This document shows, one piece after another, positions 17,079 through 26,128 of a stretch of 64,000 bases of DNA; positions within the stretch are counted from its first letter, which is position 1, and the number at the start of each line of letters is the position of its first letter. Position numbers and translations under genes: made by a program. The notes beneath the pieces are model-generated. The model was not told where the DNA came from, searched no databases, and saw nothing but the letters and a program-made list of their open reading frames with translations. Source of the stretch: Acidobacteriota bacterium (lineage in GTDB: Bacteria; Acidobacteriota; Vicinamibacteria; Vicinamibacterales; UBA2999); NCBI GenBank assembly GCA_030697165.1, contig JAUYQQ010000015.1:124001-188000 (forward strand). The letters run 5' to 3'.

Positions 17079-18140
17079 TCAGCCGGCCGGCTTCGGCACA
17101 ACGGCGGGAATTACGGCCTGTTCGACCAGATCGTAGATGGCGCCGAGGTGGTCGCGGCGCTCGCGGCTCACATCCGACCGCGAGGTCGTGACCACCACCA
17201 GCTGCAGATCGGGGACGATAAAGACGAACTGACCGCCGTAGCCCCAGGCGTAGTAACTGTCGTAGCCGGCCAGGTCGCGAATCCAGAAGCCGTAGCCGTA
17301 TTCGCGATCGCTCCCCCACCGCGACTTGCCGCGCGGCACGCGAGTCTTGTCAATCCAGCTCTTCGGCAAGACCTGGGTGGCGCCGGCGCGGCCGTCGTTC
17401 AGGTATAGCTCGCCAAACCGCACCATCTGCCGCGGCGTCATCGACATCTCGTTGCCGCCGAAGTAAATGCCCTGTGGATCCTGGGTCCAGCGCGACAGCG
17501 TGAAACCCAGTGGCTTGGCGAGCGATTCCTGCGCGAACTGCCACGTGCTGGTTTTTGTGGCCTTGGTGAGGATGGCCGACAACAAGTGCGAGGTTCCGGT
17601 GCTGTACTCGACGCGCGTACCGGGCTTGTCGATCAACGGTCGATTGAGTGCGTAGCGCACCCAGTTCGGGCTCTGCACCCACGCGCCGTAGCCGCGGCCG
17701 CTGGTCGATTCCAGCCCCGACCGCATAGTCAGCAGATCCTCGATCGTGATCTGGCGCTTTCGATTCTCGGGATCCTTCGCGAGCTCTGGAAAGAAGTCGG
17801 CAATCGGCTGGTCGAGGCCCTTGATCTGCCCTCGCGCCACGGCAATGCCGACGAGCGCCGCGATCACGCTCTTGGACGCCGACTTGATGTTGGCGGTCTG
17901 CGTGGCACGCGCCCCGCCGTAGTAACGCTCGAGCACCAGCTCGCCGCGGTGGCTGACCAGCAGGCTGCGCAGCCGGGGCAGCCCGGCGCCGGCCTTGGCC
18001 GCCGATTCCAAACCAATGTAGTGTCCGGCTTTAGCCGGACCAACACCCTGGGACCATCCGGCTGAAGCTGGACCGCACATGAGAATCGCCGCGAAGAGCA
18101 TCACTCGTGTCATGGGCAAGGCCGAGTATCGCATTTCCAT
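17079..18140 (-). CDS. Secreted serine hydrolase, beta-lactamase/class C fold
   Basis: The protein (353 residues from ATG 18140) has a signal peptide ending near GPASAGWS and a class C beta-lactamase-like domain. The SxxK nucleophile motif is SASK at residues 87-90, EYSTGTSH provides the YxN-like Tyr, and GYGYGFWI and WGYGGQFV form the C-terminal active-site wall. It may be an esterase or D-amino peptidase; true lactamase activity is not implied. Just after the signal peptide the sequence GVGPAKAGHYIGLES is encoded by a dispersed palindrome. ATG at 18113 is an alternative start; GGGA precedes 18140. Confidence 0.82.
   Translation of the reverse strand: MEMRYSALPMTRVMLFAAILMCGPASAGWSQGVGPAKAGHYIGLESAAKAGAGLPRLRSLLVSHRGELVLERYYGGARATQTANIKSASKSVIAALVGIAVARGQIKGLDQPIADFFPELAKDPENRKRQITIEDLLTMRSGLESTSGRGYGAWVQSPNWVRYALNRPLIDKPGTRVEYSTGTSHLLSAILTKATKTSTWQFAQESLAKPLGFTLSRWTQDPQGIYFGGNEMSMTPRQMVRFGELYLNDGRAGATQVLPKSWIDKTRVPRGKSRWGSDREYGYGFWIRDLAGYDSYYAWGYGGQFVFIVPDLQLVVVTTSRSDVSRERRDHLGAIYDLVEQAVIPAVVPKPAG
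18023..18040. repeat. REP-like palindrome GTCCGGCTTTAGCCGGAC inside a gene
   Basis: An 18-bp near-perfect palindrome lies in the coding sequence of the serine hydrolase, just after the signal peptide, and a degenerate second copy follows at 18052-18074. The same palindrome occurs at 20555-20572 and 20862-20879, and a related one at 43822-43839. Confidence 0.85.
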
Positions 18141-18167
18141 TAAGATGTCCCGCAACAGGACGTCACG

Positions 18168-20465
18168 ATGATTTCACCACGATTCTCAGCACTCCTCGCC
18201 AGCGTGCTGGCGTTCTTGCCCTCGCTGGCCGGTGCCCAGATAACGCCCGCCGATTACGAACGCGCGCAAGGACTGCGAGAACGGCACGAAGCCCTCGCCA
18301 TCACGGTCCCCGACACCCCCACCTGGATCGGCACCACGCATCGTTTCTACTATCGCCGCTCGCGCGCGGAGGGGTTCGAGTTCATCACCGTTGACGCCGA
18401 CACGCGCCAGAAGCAGCCCTCGTTCGATCATGCACGGCTGGCCGAGTCGCTGTCGAAGGCCGCAGGCCGCAGCTACACCGCCTGGCGCCTGCCGTTCCAG
18501 GCGTTCACTTTCAATGAAGCGCTGAGCGCGATCGAGATGACGATCGACGGCGCGCGTTGGACGTGTGTGCTCGCCGACTACTCGTGCCGCACGCCCGAGT
18601 TGCCGCCGCCCGGCGAGATCCGCCGCGGCATTACCGGGCCGGTGCGCGGCGACCTTTCTCGTGCCACCGCGCGGCCGCGCCTGTCGCCCGACGGCAAGTG
18701 GATGGCCTTCATCGACAACTACAACGTCGCCATCCGCCCCTTCGGCGGAGAAAAGCGCACCGCCCTCAGCACCGACGGCTCCGAGGGCAACTACTACGAC
18801 GCGGCCTCAATCGTGTGGGCGCCCGATTCCAGCAAGCTCGCCGCGGTTCGCGTGCGGCCCGGCTATCGCCGCCTGGTCCACTACGTCGCCTCGTCGCCCG
18901 AGGATCAGTTGCAGCCTGAGCACTTTGCGATCCAGTACGCCAAGCCTGGCGATCAGCTGGACCTCGAGCAGCCGGTGTTGTTCGACGTCCGCAGCCAAAA
19001 GCAGATCACCGTGGACGCGCACCTGTTCCCCAATCCCTTCGATCTGTCGGATCTCGTCTGGCGGAAAGACAGCCGCGGCTTCACCTTCGAGTACAACCAG
19101 CGCGGCCACCAGGTTTACCGGGTGATCGAAGTGGATGCCCAGACCGGCGTGGCCCGCGCGGTGATCAGCGAGGAGCCGAAGACCTTCTTCTACTACAACC
19201 GCTCGGCCGCCACCCTGCAGGCCGGCAAGCGCTATCGCTACGACCTGGCCGACGGCAAGGAAGTGGTGTGGATGTCGGAGCGCGACGGCTGGAACCACCT
19301 GTACCTCATCGACGCCGCCACCGGCGCCGTGAAGACGCAGATCACCAAGGGCGCGTGGCCGGTGCGGCACGTGCTGAAGGTGGACGAAGAGAAGCGCCAG
19401 CTCTGGTTCAGCGCCGGCGGCATGACCGCCGGTAAGGATCCCTACTTCCAGCACTACTACCGCATCAACCTCGATGGCAGCGGACTGACGCCGCTCACGT
19501 CGGTTGACGCCAACCATACAGTGGAGTTCTCGTCCGACATGACGATGTTCGTGGACCACTATTCACGAGTGGACATGGCGAGCGTGGCGGAACTGAAGCG
19601 CGCGGACGGGACGCTGATCGCGGAAATAGAACGTGGTGACATCAGCGCGCTGACCAGGGCGGACTGGCGCGCGCCCGAAGTGTTTGTCGCCAAGGGCCGC
19701 GACGCGGCCACCGACATCTGGGGCCTCGTGTGGAAGCCGACGGCGTTCGATCCGGCGCGGAAATATCCGGTGATCGAGTACATCTACGCCGGCCCGCACG
19801 GCACGCACACGCCCAAGTCGTTCTCGGTCACGAGCGGCATGCAGGCCCAAGCCGAGCTCGGTTTCATCGTGGTGCAGATGGACGGCATGGGCACGTCGAA
19901 CCGCTCGAAGGCGTTTCACGACGTGGCGTGGCAGAACCTCAAGGACGCGGGGTTCCCCGATCGCATCCTGTGGCACCAGGCGTTGGCGGCGAAGCATCCC
20001 TGGTACGACATCTCGCGCGTCGGCATCTACGGCGGCTCGGCCGGCGGCCAGAACTCGATGGGCGCGCTGCTGTTCCATCCAGACTTCTACAAGGCGGCGG
20101 TGTCGTATGCCGGCTGCCACGACAACCGCATGGACAAGATTTGGTGGAACGAGCAGTGGATGGGCTGGCCCATCGGCCCCCAGTACGCCGCCTCGTCCAA
20201 CGTCGAGCACGCGGCGAAGCTGCAGGGGAAGCTTCTGCTGATCGTCGGCGAGCTTGACACCAACGTCGACCCCTCATCGACGCTGCAGGTGGTTAACGCG
20301 TTGCTGAAGGCGAACAGGAACTTCGACTACCTGATGATCCCCGGCGCCGAACATAACGCGGGGCGCGGCGGTGAGTATGCGGATTACGGCGAGCGCAAGC
20401 GCTTCGACTTCTTCGTCCGCCACCTGATGGGCGAGAACCCGCCGGAGTGGGGCACGCTCAGATAG
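18168..20465 (+). CDS. Secreted S9-family (DPP IV-like) peptidase
   Basis: The 765-residue precursor has a signal peptide (cleavage after LPSLAGA), a DPPIV-type beta-propeller (about 110-480, repeated SPDGKWMAF-like and WRKDSRGF-like blades) and a C-terminal alpha/beta hydrolase. The nucleophile is Ser about 624 in [10 protein letters not shown], followed by Asp near 695 (GELDTNVD) and His near 728 (GAEHNAG). The nucleophile elbow GGSAGG departs from the GWSYGG of classical DPP IV. It is expected to cleave short peptides in the periplasm or outside. It is a monocistronic unit, divergent from the serine hydrolase. Confidence 0.9.
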   Translation: MISPRFSALLASVLAFLPSLAGAQITPADYERAQGLRERHEALAITVPDTPTWIGTTHRFYYRRSRAEGFEFITVDADTRQKQPSFDHARLAESLSKAAGRSYTAWRLPFQAFTFNEALSAIEMTIDGARWTCVLADYSCRTPELPPPGEIRRGITGPVRGDLSRATARPRLSPDGKWMAFIDNYNVAIRPFGGEKRTALSTDGSEGNYYDAASIVWAPDSSKLAAVRVRPGYRRLVHYVASSPEDQLQPEHFAIQYAKPGDQLDLEQPVLFDVRSQKQITVDAHLFPNPFDLSDLVWRKDSRGFTFEYNQRGHQVYRVIEVDAQTGVARAVISEEPKTFFYYNRSAATLQAGKRYRYDLADGKEVVWMSERDGWNHLYLIDAATGAVKTQITKGAWPVRHVLKVDEEKRQLWFSAGGMTAGKDPYFQHYYRINLDGSGLTPLTSVDANHTVEFSSDMTMFVDHYSRVDMASVAELKRADGTLIAEIERGDISALTRADWRAPEVFVAKGRDAATDIWGLVWKPTAFDPARKYPVIEYIYAGPHGTHTPKSFSVTSGMQAQAELGFIVVQMDGMGTSNRSKAFHDVAWQNLKDAGFPDRILWHQALAAKHPWYDISRVGIYGGSAGGQNSMGALLFHPDFYKAAVSYAGCHDNRMDKIWWNEQWMGWPIGPQYAASSNVEHAAKLQGKLLLIVGELDTNVDPSSTLQVVNALLKANRNFDYLMIPGAEHNAGRGGEYADYGERKRFDFFVRHLMGENPPEWGTLR

Positions 20466-20572
20466 GGTGCCTAGGGTGCCTAAGGTGCCCAGGGTGCCAG
20501 GGTGCCAGGGTGCCAATGTGCCAGGGTGCCAATGTGCCAGGGTGCCAATGTGGCGTCCGGCTTTAGCCGGAC
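20466..20572. repeat. GGTGCC minisatellite plus REP-like palindrome (left copy)
   Basis: About eleven units of 7-9 bp with GGTGCC or GTGCCA cores start right after the peptidase stop and end in the palindrome GTCCGGCTTTAGCCGGAC (20555-20572). A reverse-complement copy with the same order lies at 20862-20991, on the other side of the small zinc-ribbon gene. Confidence 0.9.
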
Positions 20573-20754
20573 CTGCGGGTGCGGAGGGTCCGCGCGCGGG
20601 TCCAGGCCTCGTCGGGGATCGAGAGGCTCGTTCCGCATTCCTTGCACACACAAATTTTCAGCTTGGCGTGGGCGTGGGCGACGGTGAGTTCGCTGCCGCA
20701 GACCGGGCAATCGGGAACGAGTTCACACAGCTCGGGCGTTTCCTCGGCAGACAT
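20563..20754 (-). CDS. Small zinc-ribbon protein
   Basis: The 63-residue protein has CPVC at residues 16-19 and CKEC near residue 39, two CxxC knuckles that would bind one zinc. Flanking residues are acidic at the N-terminus (SAEETPELCELV) and basic at the C-terminus. The start is ATG 20754, with GGATAAGG upstream. The last dozen codons run into the palindromic repeat, so the C-terminus may be repeat-derived. Function is unknown; it stands alone between two inverted repeat arrays. Confidence 0.6.
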   Translation of the reverse strand: MSAEETPELCELVPDCPVCGSELTVAHAHAKLKICVCKECGTSLSIPDEAWTRARTLRTRRSG

Positions 20755-20861
20755 TGCCTTATCCTCGCCGAGAATTGAATATGTTTGCAACCGTACAAAG
20801 TTCCTAACCCATTGATTTCTAATTAGTTAGCTCATCCGTTCAGCGAGACGCGCCGCGCATA

Positions 20862-20991
20862 GTCCGGCTAAAGCCGGACGCCACATTGGCACATTGGCAT
20901 CCTGGCACCCTGGCACCCTAGGCACCCCTAGGCACCTTAGGCACCTTAGGCACCTTAGGCACCTTAGGCACCCTAGGCACCTTAGGCACCA
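20862..20991. repeat. GGCACC minisatellite plus REP-like palindrome (right, inverted copy)
   Basis: This begins with the palindrome GTCCGGCTAAAGCCGGAC (20862-20879), continues GCCACATTGGCAC, and ends in about a dozen 9-bp units of the type GGCACCTTA. It is the mirror image of the array at 20466-20572. Confidence 0.9.
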
Positions 20992-21003
20992 TAATGTCGT
21001 CCC

Positions 21004-21402
21004 GTGCGTTGTTTCGTCTTCGTCCTGGCCTTCGCCCTTTCCTCCTGCTCCCCCACTCCGTCCCGGCCCCGCGACGTGGTGGCCGAAACGCGCGAGGTCG
21101 GGAACTGGCAAGGCCGCGGCTCTGCCAGCATTGGCGACATCCCCAGCGAAACCGGGCGCTTCCGCATCCACTGGGAAACGAGCAACGAGTCGCCCGCCGG
21201 TGCCGGCACCTTCAAGCTGACCATGCGTAGCGCCATCAGCGGCCGGCCCCTGCAACTGGTCGCCGATCACAAAGGGGTGGGCGCTGGGACCGTTGACTTT
21301 GACGAAGGCCACCGGACCTACGATTTCCTCGTGGAATCGGCCAATCTGGACTGGAAGTTCCGGGTCGATGAGACGACCGGCAGCTATGCCAGGCAACCCT
21401 GA
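21004..21402 (+). CDS. Small lipoprotein of unknown function
   Basis: The 132-residue protein begins with GTG and has a short signal peptide with lipobox LSSC (Cys 15). The mature part is beta-rich with no recognised domain (WQGRGSASIGDIPSETG, then FRVDETTGSYARQP). It may sit in the outer membrane facing the periplasm. The final residues and stop are encoded by a palindrome that recurs at 60044-60063. The start lies 12 bases after the GGCACC array, and no clear ribosome binding site is visible. Confidence 0.65.
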   Translation: MRCFVFVLAFALSSCSPTPSRPRDVVAETREVGNWQGRGSASIGDIPSETGRFRIHWETSNESPAGAGTFKLTMRSAISGRPLQLVADHKGVGAGTVDFDEGHRTYDFLVESANLDWKFRVDETTGSYARQP

Positions 21403-21410
21403 AGGGTTGC
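21392..21410. repeat. Palindrome GGCAACCCTGAAGGGTTGC at a gene end
   Basis: A near-perfect dyad overlaps the lipoprotein stop codon. The same dyad occurs after the small exported protein at 60044-60063. There is no T run, so it resembles a REP element more than a terminator. Confidence 0.7.
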
Positions 21411-21454
21411 TCCACCAGTGCCCGCCGAGCGGTAATTTTGAGTATCCTTTACGG

Positions 21455-22111
21455 GTGCCACACAGTCCTTTTTCCCGTCTTGTCTTGATCCTGTTTGCCC
21501 TGGCGGCGGTGGCGGCGTGCCGCACCGGCTCGGGCGGCGCCCAACCCACGACACAAATCCTGCAACCCGGCGCGCCTGGGCAGGAGACCAAGGCGATTGG
21601 CGTGGCCGCGGCCACCGACCTGTCGAAGGTCCAGTTCACGGCCGCTGACGTGAAGTTCATGCAGGGCATGATCGGCCACCATGCGCAGGCCGTCGAGATG
21701 GTCGCGCTGATCCCGTCGCGCACCGAGAACCAGTACATGAAGATGCTCGGCCAGCGCATCGACGTCTCGCAGGAAGACGAGATCAACATGATGCGCGGCT
21801 GGCTGAAGGCGCGCGGCCAGGAGATTCCCGGCCCCCATGCGCATCACGAGCCCGGCGGCATGATGCCCGGCATGCTGACCAGCGAAGAAATGACCGCGCT
21901 CGCCGCCGCCAAGGGCGTGGAGTTCGACCGCCTGTTCCTGCTCGGCATGATCAAGCACCACATGGGCGCGATCACGATGGTGGATGAGCTGTTCAAGACG
22001 CCGGGCGCCGGCCAGGACGGCGAGATTTTCGCGTTCGCGTCGGATGTCGATTCCGATCAGCGCATGGAGATTGACCGCATGGGTGCAATGCTCAAGGAGC
22101 TTCAGAAATGA
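21455..22111 (+). CDS. DUF305 lipoprotein
   Basis: The 218-residue protein begins at GTG 21455 and has a lipobox VAAC (Cys 22). It contains two ferritin-like DUF305 repeats, each with a paired His motif: FMQGMIGHHAQAVEM (His 75-76) and GMIKHHMGAITM further on, plus a His/Met-rich linker (HAHHEPGGMMPGM). DUF305 proteins are often found with copper or other metal handling genes, and the His/Met pattern fits metal binding in the periplasm. It is coupled to the next gene by an ATGA overlap, so the two products are probably made together. Confidence 0.88.
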   Translation: MPHSPFSRLVLILFALAAVAACRTGSGGAQPTTQILQPGAPGQETKAIGVAAATDLSKVQFTAADVKFMQGMIGHHAQAVEMVALIPSRTENQYMKMLGQRIDVSQEDEINMMRGWLKARGQEIPGPHAHHEPGGMMPGMLTSEEMTALAAAKGVEFDRLFLLGMIKHHMGAITMVDELFKTPGAGQDGEIFAFASDVDSDQRMEIDRMGAMLKELQK

Positions 22112-24057
22112 GATCGGTTGCCACGAAAGTCCTCGCGCTCTCCGTCTTCGTCCTCTCGATCGTGGCCGCCGGACAGGCCCAGCAGAAGCCCATGGATCCG
22201 AAGGATCCGCGCACGGGCCTGAAAGCCGGCGTGCGCGACGCCGGCGTGGCCGCCATGGGCATGGAGCTCGTCTCGACGCGGCCCCGCGCCGAAGGCTTCT
22301 ACGATCCGAAGAACCCGGCCGGTGAAGCCATGCCGGCCGAACGCCCAGCCGGCGCACCCGCCCCACCAGCCCCACCCGCCCCACCGGCCCCACCCGCCCC
22401 ACCAGCCCCAGGCGCAGCCGCAAGGCCGCCGGCCGGTCCGGGCGCGCTCGACTTCGCCAACTCCGACATCGCCTTCAGCGGCCAGCGCATGGTGATCGGC
22501 AACTTCCACGGCTTCAACGCCTACTCCATCGAAAACGCGAGAAGCCCGCGGCTGCTGGCCTCGGTCGTCTGCCCCGGCGGCCAGGGCGACGTCTCGATCT
22601 ACGGCAACCTGCTGTTCATGTCGGTCGAGCAGACGCGCGGCCGCATCGACTGCGGCGTGCAGGGCGTGGAAGAGCCGATCAGCAAGGAACGCTTCCGCGG
22701 CGTCCGCATCTTCGACATCACCGACATCACTAGTCCGAAGCAGATTGCGGCGGTGCAGACCTGCCGCGGCTCGCACACCCACACCCTGGTGCCGAAAGAC
22801 AAGGAGACGCTCTACGTCTACGGCTCGGGCACCGGCGGCGTGCGCTCGGGTGAAGAACTGGTCGACTGCTCGGGCGGCGACCCCGTGGCCAACCCCAACA
22901 CCGCGCTCTTCAGCATTGACGTGATCGAAGTGCCGCTCGGCGCCCCCGAGAAGGCCCGCGTCGTCAACCGCCCGCGCATTTTCGCCGACGACAAGAGTGG
23001 CGAGATTGCCGGCCTGTTCCCGGGCGGCGACCACGGCCCCGGCACGCAGCGCACCAGCACCACCAACCAGTGCCACGACATCACGGTGTTCCCCGAAGTG
23101 GGCCTGGCGGCCGGCGCCTGCTCGGGTAACGGCATCCTGCTCGACATCTCGGACCCGGCCAACCCGAAGCGCCTCGACCACGTCAGCGACAAGAACTTCG
23201 CCTACTGGCACTCGGCCACATTCAACAACGACGGCACCAAGGTGATCTTCACCGACGAGTGGGGCGGCGGCACGCGGCCCCGCTGCCGCGCCACCGACCT
23301 GCCCAACTGGGGCGCCAACGCCATCTTCGACATCGTCGACAAGCCGGGCCCCGCCGGCGCGGACTCGGCGCCGGTGGGTGGCAAGAAGATGACGTTCGGC
23401 GGCTACTACAAGATGCCGGCGGCGCAGACCGACACCGAGAACTGCGTCGCGCACAACGGCTCGCTCATCCCGGTGCCCGGCCGCGACATCATGGTGCAGG
23501 GCTGGTACCAGGGCGGCGTCTCGGTGTTCGACTTCACCGATTCGGCGAACCCGGTCGAGATTGCCTACTTCGACCGCGGCCCGCTCGATGCCGTCAACCT
23601 GATCGTCGGCGGCTACTGGTCAACCTACTGGTACAACGGCAACATCTACGGTTCGGAGATCTCGCGCGGCATGGACATTTTCAAGCTGGTGCCGACCGCG
23701 CACCTGTCGCAGAACGAGATCGATGCCGCCATCCAGTGGCGCACCAACGAGTTCAACGCGCAGAACCAGCCGCTGGTGAAGTTCGACCCGACGTCGGTCG
23801 TGGCGCGGGCGTACCTCGATCAGCTGAACCGGACCAAGGGCATTTCGGCCGAGCGCGCCCGGGCGGTGGCCGACGGCCTCGCGAAGGTTGATGAACTGCG
23901 CACCGGTAAGGAGCGCAACGCCGCCACCGCGCTCGCCGGGCTCGACGCCGTGGCCGCGCAGGTCGCTGCGGATGCCAAGAGCGCCACGGGCCGCGACGCC
24001 ATGCGTTTGCAAGCGTTGTCCGACACGTTGAAGGGCCGCACGGCGCGGTTGCGATAA
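22108..24057 (+). CDS. Secreted LVIVD-type beta-propeller protein, copy 1
   Basis: The 649-residue protein has a signal peptide (cleavage after AAGQA), a Pro-Ala-rich linker encoded by a 9-bp minisatellite, then a large domain of propeller-like repeats (VRIFDITDITSPKQIA, GILLDISDPANPKRLD, VSVFDFTDSANPVEIA) of the LVIVD type. Cys residues are conserved with the next gene (VCPGGQGDVS, QTCRGSHTHTL, CSGNGI). The C-terminal 100 residues form a helical tail. It follows the DUF305 gene with an ATGA overlap. The start of mature sequence repeats MDPKDPRTGLKAG-like residues also seen in copy 2. Function is unknown; a scaffold or metal-dependent extracellular role is inference. Confidence 0.82.
   Translation: MRSVATKVLALSVFVLSIVAAGQAQQKPMDPKDPRTGLKAGVRDAGVAAMGMELVSTRPRAEGFYDPKNPAGEAMPAERPAGAPAPPAPPAPPAPPAPPAPGAAARPPAGPGALDFANSDIAFSGQRMVIGNFHGFNAYSIENARSPRLLASVVCPGGQGDVSIYGNLLFMSVEQTRGRIDCGVQGVEEPISKERFRGVRIFDITDITSPKQIAAVQTCRGSHTHTLVPKDKETLYVYGSGTGGVRSGEELVDCSGGDPVANPNTALFSIDVIEVPLGAPEKARVVNRPRIFADDKSGEIAGLFPGGDHGPGTQRTSTTNQCHDITVFPEVGLAAGACSGNGILLDISDPANPKRLDHVSDKNFAYWHSATFNNDGTKVIFTDEWGGGTRPRCRATDLPNWGANAIFDIVDKPGPAGADSAPVGGKKMTFGGYYKMPAAQTDTENCVAHNGSLIPVPGRDIMVQGWYQGGVSVFDFTDSANPVEIAYFDRGPLDAVNLIVGGYWSTYWYNGNIYGSEISRGMDIFKLVPTAHLSQNEIDAAIQWRTNEFNAQNQPLVKFDPTSVVARAYLDQLNRTKGISAERARAVADGLAKVDELRTGKERNAATALAGLDAVAAQVAADAKSATGRDAMRLQALSDTLKGRTARLR
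22360..22410. repeat. 9-bp minisatellite GCCCCACCN in LVIVD copy 1
   Basis: There are five and two-thirds units of GCCCCACC(A/C/G). In frame they encode Pro-Ala-Pro repeats in the linker. The same unit lies at 2652-2690. Confidence 0.9.
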
Positions 24058-24064
24058 ATGCTTC

Positions 24065-24139
24065 GCACGGAAGCACTGAAACACGGAAACCCCATACCTA
24101 TGGTCTGACCGTGTTTCCGTGCTTCGGTGTTTCGGTGTG
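24065..24139. repeat. Inverted arrays of 8-9 bp units between the LVIVD genes
   Basis: The left arm (24065-24090) is built from CACGGAAG/CACTGAAA/CACGGAAAC units and the right arm (24113-24139) from their complements (GTTTCCGTG, CTTCGGTG, TTTCGGTGTG). The arms can fold into a long hairpin with a loop of about 22 bases. It may lower read-through into copy 2, but there is no terminator T run. Confidence 0.8.
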
Positions 24140-24165
24140 ATGTTTTTGTGTTCGAGGAGTTACTC

Positions 24166-26109
24166 ATGAGAATTGCGAAGACCCTGGCCGCAGTCGCCGT
24201 TGTCGCCCTGTCGCTGCACGTAACCGGACAGGCACAACAGCCGGCCACGCCGGCGCAGCCGCCCGCAACACCTGCCGCGGCCACGCCGCCCCAGCAGGAG
24301 CCGGATCCCGTACCGCCCGACAACCTGCCGCGGCCGTCGACCACCGACCCGCGCGCCAACCTCAAGCCAGGCGGCCCGGGACAGAAGGCGGCCGAGGCCG
24401 CCTGGAACATCGAGTTGGTGTCGAACCTGCCGAAGCCGGATGGCTTCTTCGACCCGGCCATGCCGCTCGGCACGCGTCCGCCTGAGCCGCCACCGGTGGC
24501 CGAAGGGACGCCGCCCACGCCGCCCAACCCGAACCAGCTCGCGTACACCAACTCGGACCTGGCGTTCAGCGGCAATCACGTGATCGTGGGCAACTACCAC
24601 GGCTTCAACACCTACAACATCGAGCGCGCCAACCGGCCGCAGTTGATCGCGTCGGTGGTCTGCCCCGGCGGCCAGGGCGACGTCTCGACGTGGGGCCACT
24701 TGCTGTTCATGTCGGTGGAACAGACGCGCGGCCGTCTCGACTGCGGCCTGCAGGGCGTGGTGCCGCCGGTCAGCAACGAACGGTTCCGCGGCGTGCGGAT
24801 CTTCGATATTTCCGACTTGAAGAATCCGAAGCAGGTGGCGGCCGTGCAGACGTGCCGTGGCTCGCATACCCATACGCTGGTGCCCGATCCGAAGGACAAG
24901 TCGCGCATCTTCCTGTATGCGTCGGGCACCGGCGGCGTGCGCTCCGGCGAAGAGCTCGCCGGCTGCTCGGGCAAGGACGCCAAAGAGGATCCCAACACCT
25001 CGCTGTTCAGCATCGACGTGATCGAGGTGCCGCTCGCCACGCCTGAGAAGTCGCGCGTCGTCAACCAGCCGCGCATCTTCATGAGCGACACCGGCAACAT
25101 CGCCGGCCTGTGGCAGGGCGGCGACCACGGCCCGAACACGCAGCGGTCGCGGCTGACCAACCAGTGCCACGACATCACGGTCTACTCCGAAATGGGGCTG
25201 GCCGCGGGCGCCTGCTCGGGCAACGGCATCCTGATGGACATTCGCGATCCGCAGAACCCGAAGCGCCTCGATTTCGTGACCGACCCCGGGTTCGCCTACT
25301 GGCACTCGGCCACCTTCAACAACGACGGCACCAAGGTGCTGTTCACCGACGAGTGGGGCGGCGGCGGCCGTCCGCGCTGCCGCGCGGTCGATCCGCTGAC
25401 CTGGGGCGCCAACGCCATTTATGACATCGTCGACAACAAGATGGTGCACAAGGGCTACTTCAAGATGCCGGCGGCCCAGACCGAGCAGGAGAACTGCGTC
25501 GCCCACAACGGCTCGCTCGTGCCGGTCCCCGGCCGCGACATCATGGTACAGGCGTGGTACCAGGGCGGCCTGTCGGTGTTCGACTTCACCGATTCCGCGA
25601 ATGCGAAAGAGATCGCGTACTTCGATCGCGGTCCGATCAACGGCGAGGCGATGCTGTCGGGCGGTTACTGGTCGACCTACTGGTACAACGGCAGCATCTA
25701 CGGCGCGGAAATGGCGCGCGGCATCGACGTGTTCCGCCTGAAACCAAGCGAGCACCTGTCGCAGAACGAGATCGATGCGGCCATGCAGTTCCGCCTGCAG
25801 GAGTTCAACTCGCAGAACCAGCCCAAGGTGGTGTGGCCGGCGTCTTCGTCTGTCGCCAAGGCTTACCTGGATCAGCTGAACCGCACCAAGGGCATCTCGG
25901 CCGCGCGCGCCAGCGCCGTGCTGAGCAACCTGTCGAAGGTCGATTCGCTGCGCACCGGCAAGGAACGCAACGCCGCCGAAGCGCTGAGCGCGCTCGACGC
26001 GGTGGCGGCACAGGTCGAGGGCGACGCCAAGTCGGCCACCGGCCAGGACGCCAGGCGCCTGGCGGCATTGGCCGAAACGCTCAAGGGCCGCGCCGCGGCG
26101 CTCCGCTAG
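24166..26109 (+). CDS. Secreted LVIVD-type beta-propeller protein, copy 2
   Basis: The 647-residue protein is a paralogue of the preceding gene over its whole length: signal peptide (cleavage after HVTGQA), a Pro/Ala-rich linker not made of the minisatellite, the same propeller motifs (VRIFDISDLKNPKQVA, GILMDIRDPQNPKRLD, LSVFDFTDSANAKEIA), the same Cys positions and the same helical tail (SAARASAVLSNLSKVD). ATG at 24166 has GAGGAG ten bases upstream. The tandem pair must derive from a local duplication; copy 2 has its own ribosome binding site and a strong terminator follows. Confidence 0.82.
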   Translation: MRIAKTLAAVAVVALSLHVTGQAQQPATPAQPPATPAAATPPQQEPDPVPPDNLPRPSTTDPRANLKPGGPGQKAAEAAWNIELVSNLPKPDGFFDPAMPLGTRPPEPPPVAEGTPPTPPNPNQLAYTNSDLAFSGNHVIVGNYHGFNTYNIERANRPQLIASVVCPGGQGDVSTWGHLLFMSVEQTRGRLDCGLQGVVPPVSNERFRGVRIFDISDLKNPKQVAAVQTCRGSHTHTLVPDPKDKSRIFLYASGTGGVRSGEELAGCSGKDAKEDPNTSLFSIDVIEVPLATPEKSRVVNQPRIFMSDTGNIAGLWQGGDHGPNTQRSRLTNQCHDITVYSEMGLAAGACSGNGILMDIRDPQNPKRLDFVTDPGFAYWHSATFNNDGTKVLFTDEWGGGGRPRCRAVDPLTWGANAIYDIVDNKMVHKGYFKMPAAQTEQENCVAHNGSLVPVPGRDIMVQAWYQGGLSVFDFTDSANAKEIAYFDRGPINGEAMLSGGYWSTYWYNGSIYGAEMARGIDVFRLKPSEHLSQNEIDAAMQFRLQEFNSQNQPKVVWPASSSVAKAYLDQLNRTKGISAARASAVLSNLSKVDSLRTGKERNAAEALSALDAVAAQVEGDAKSATGQDARRLAALAETLKGRAAALR

Positions 26110-26128
26110 ATACCGCACAAGTGGAGGC

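Noticed and set aside
17079-18140. True beta-lactamase (antibiotic resistance)
   Set aside because: SxxK and Tyr motifs are shared by the broad serine hydrolase family; the KTG box and other lactamase-specific features are not evident, so resistance is not claimed.
20466-20991. Possible CRISPR array at the GGTGCC repeats
   Set aside because: Units are 7-9 bp and directly adjacent, there are no spacers of uniform length, and no cas genes are near.
22102-23454. A 450-codon antisense frame over the first LVIVD gene
   Set aside because: Same reasons as the other antisense frames; it also contains a long Gly/Trp tract read from the 9-bp minisatellite.
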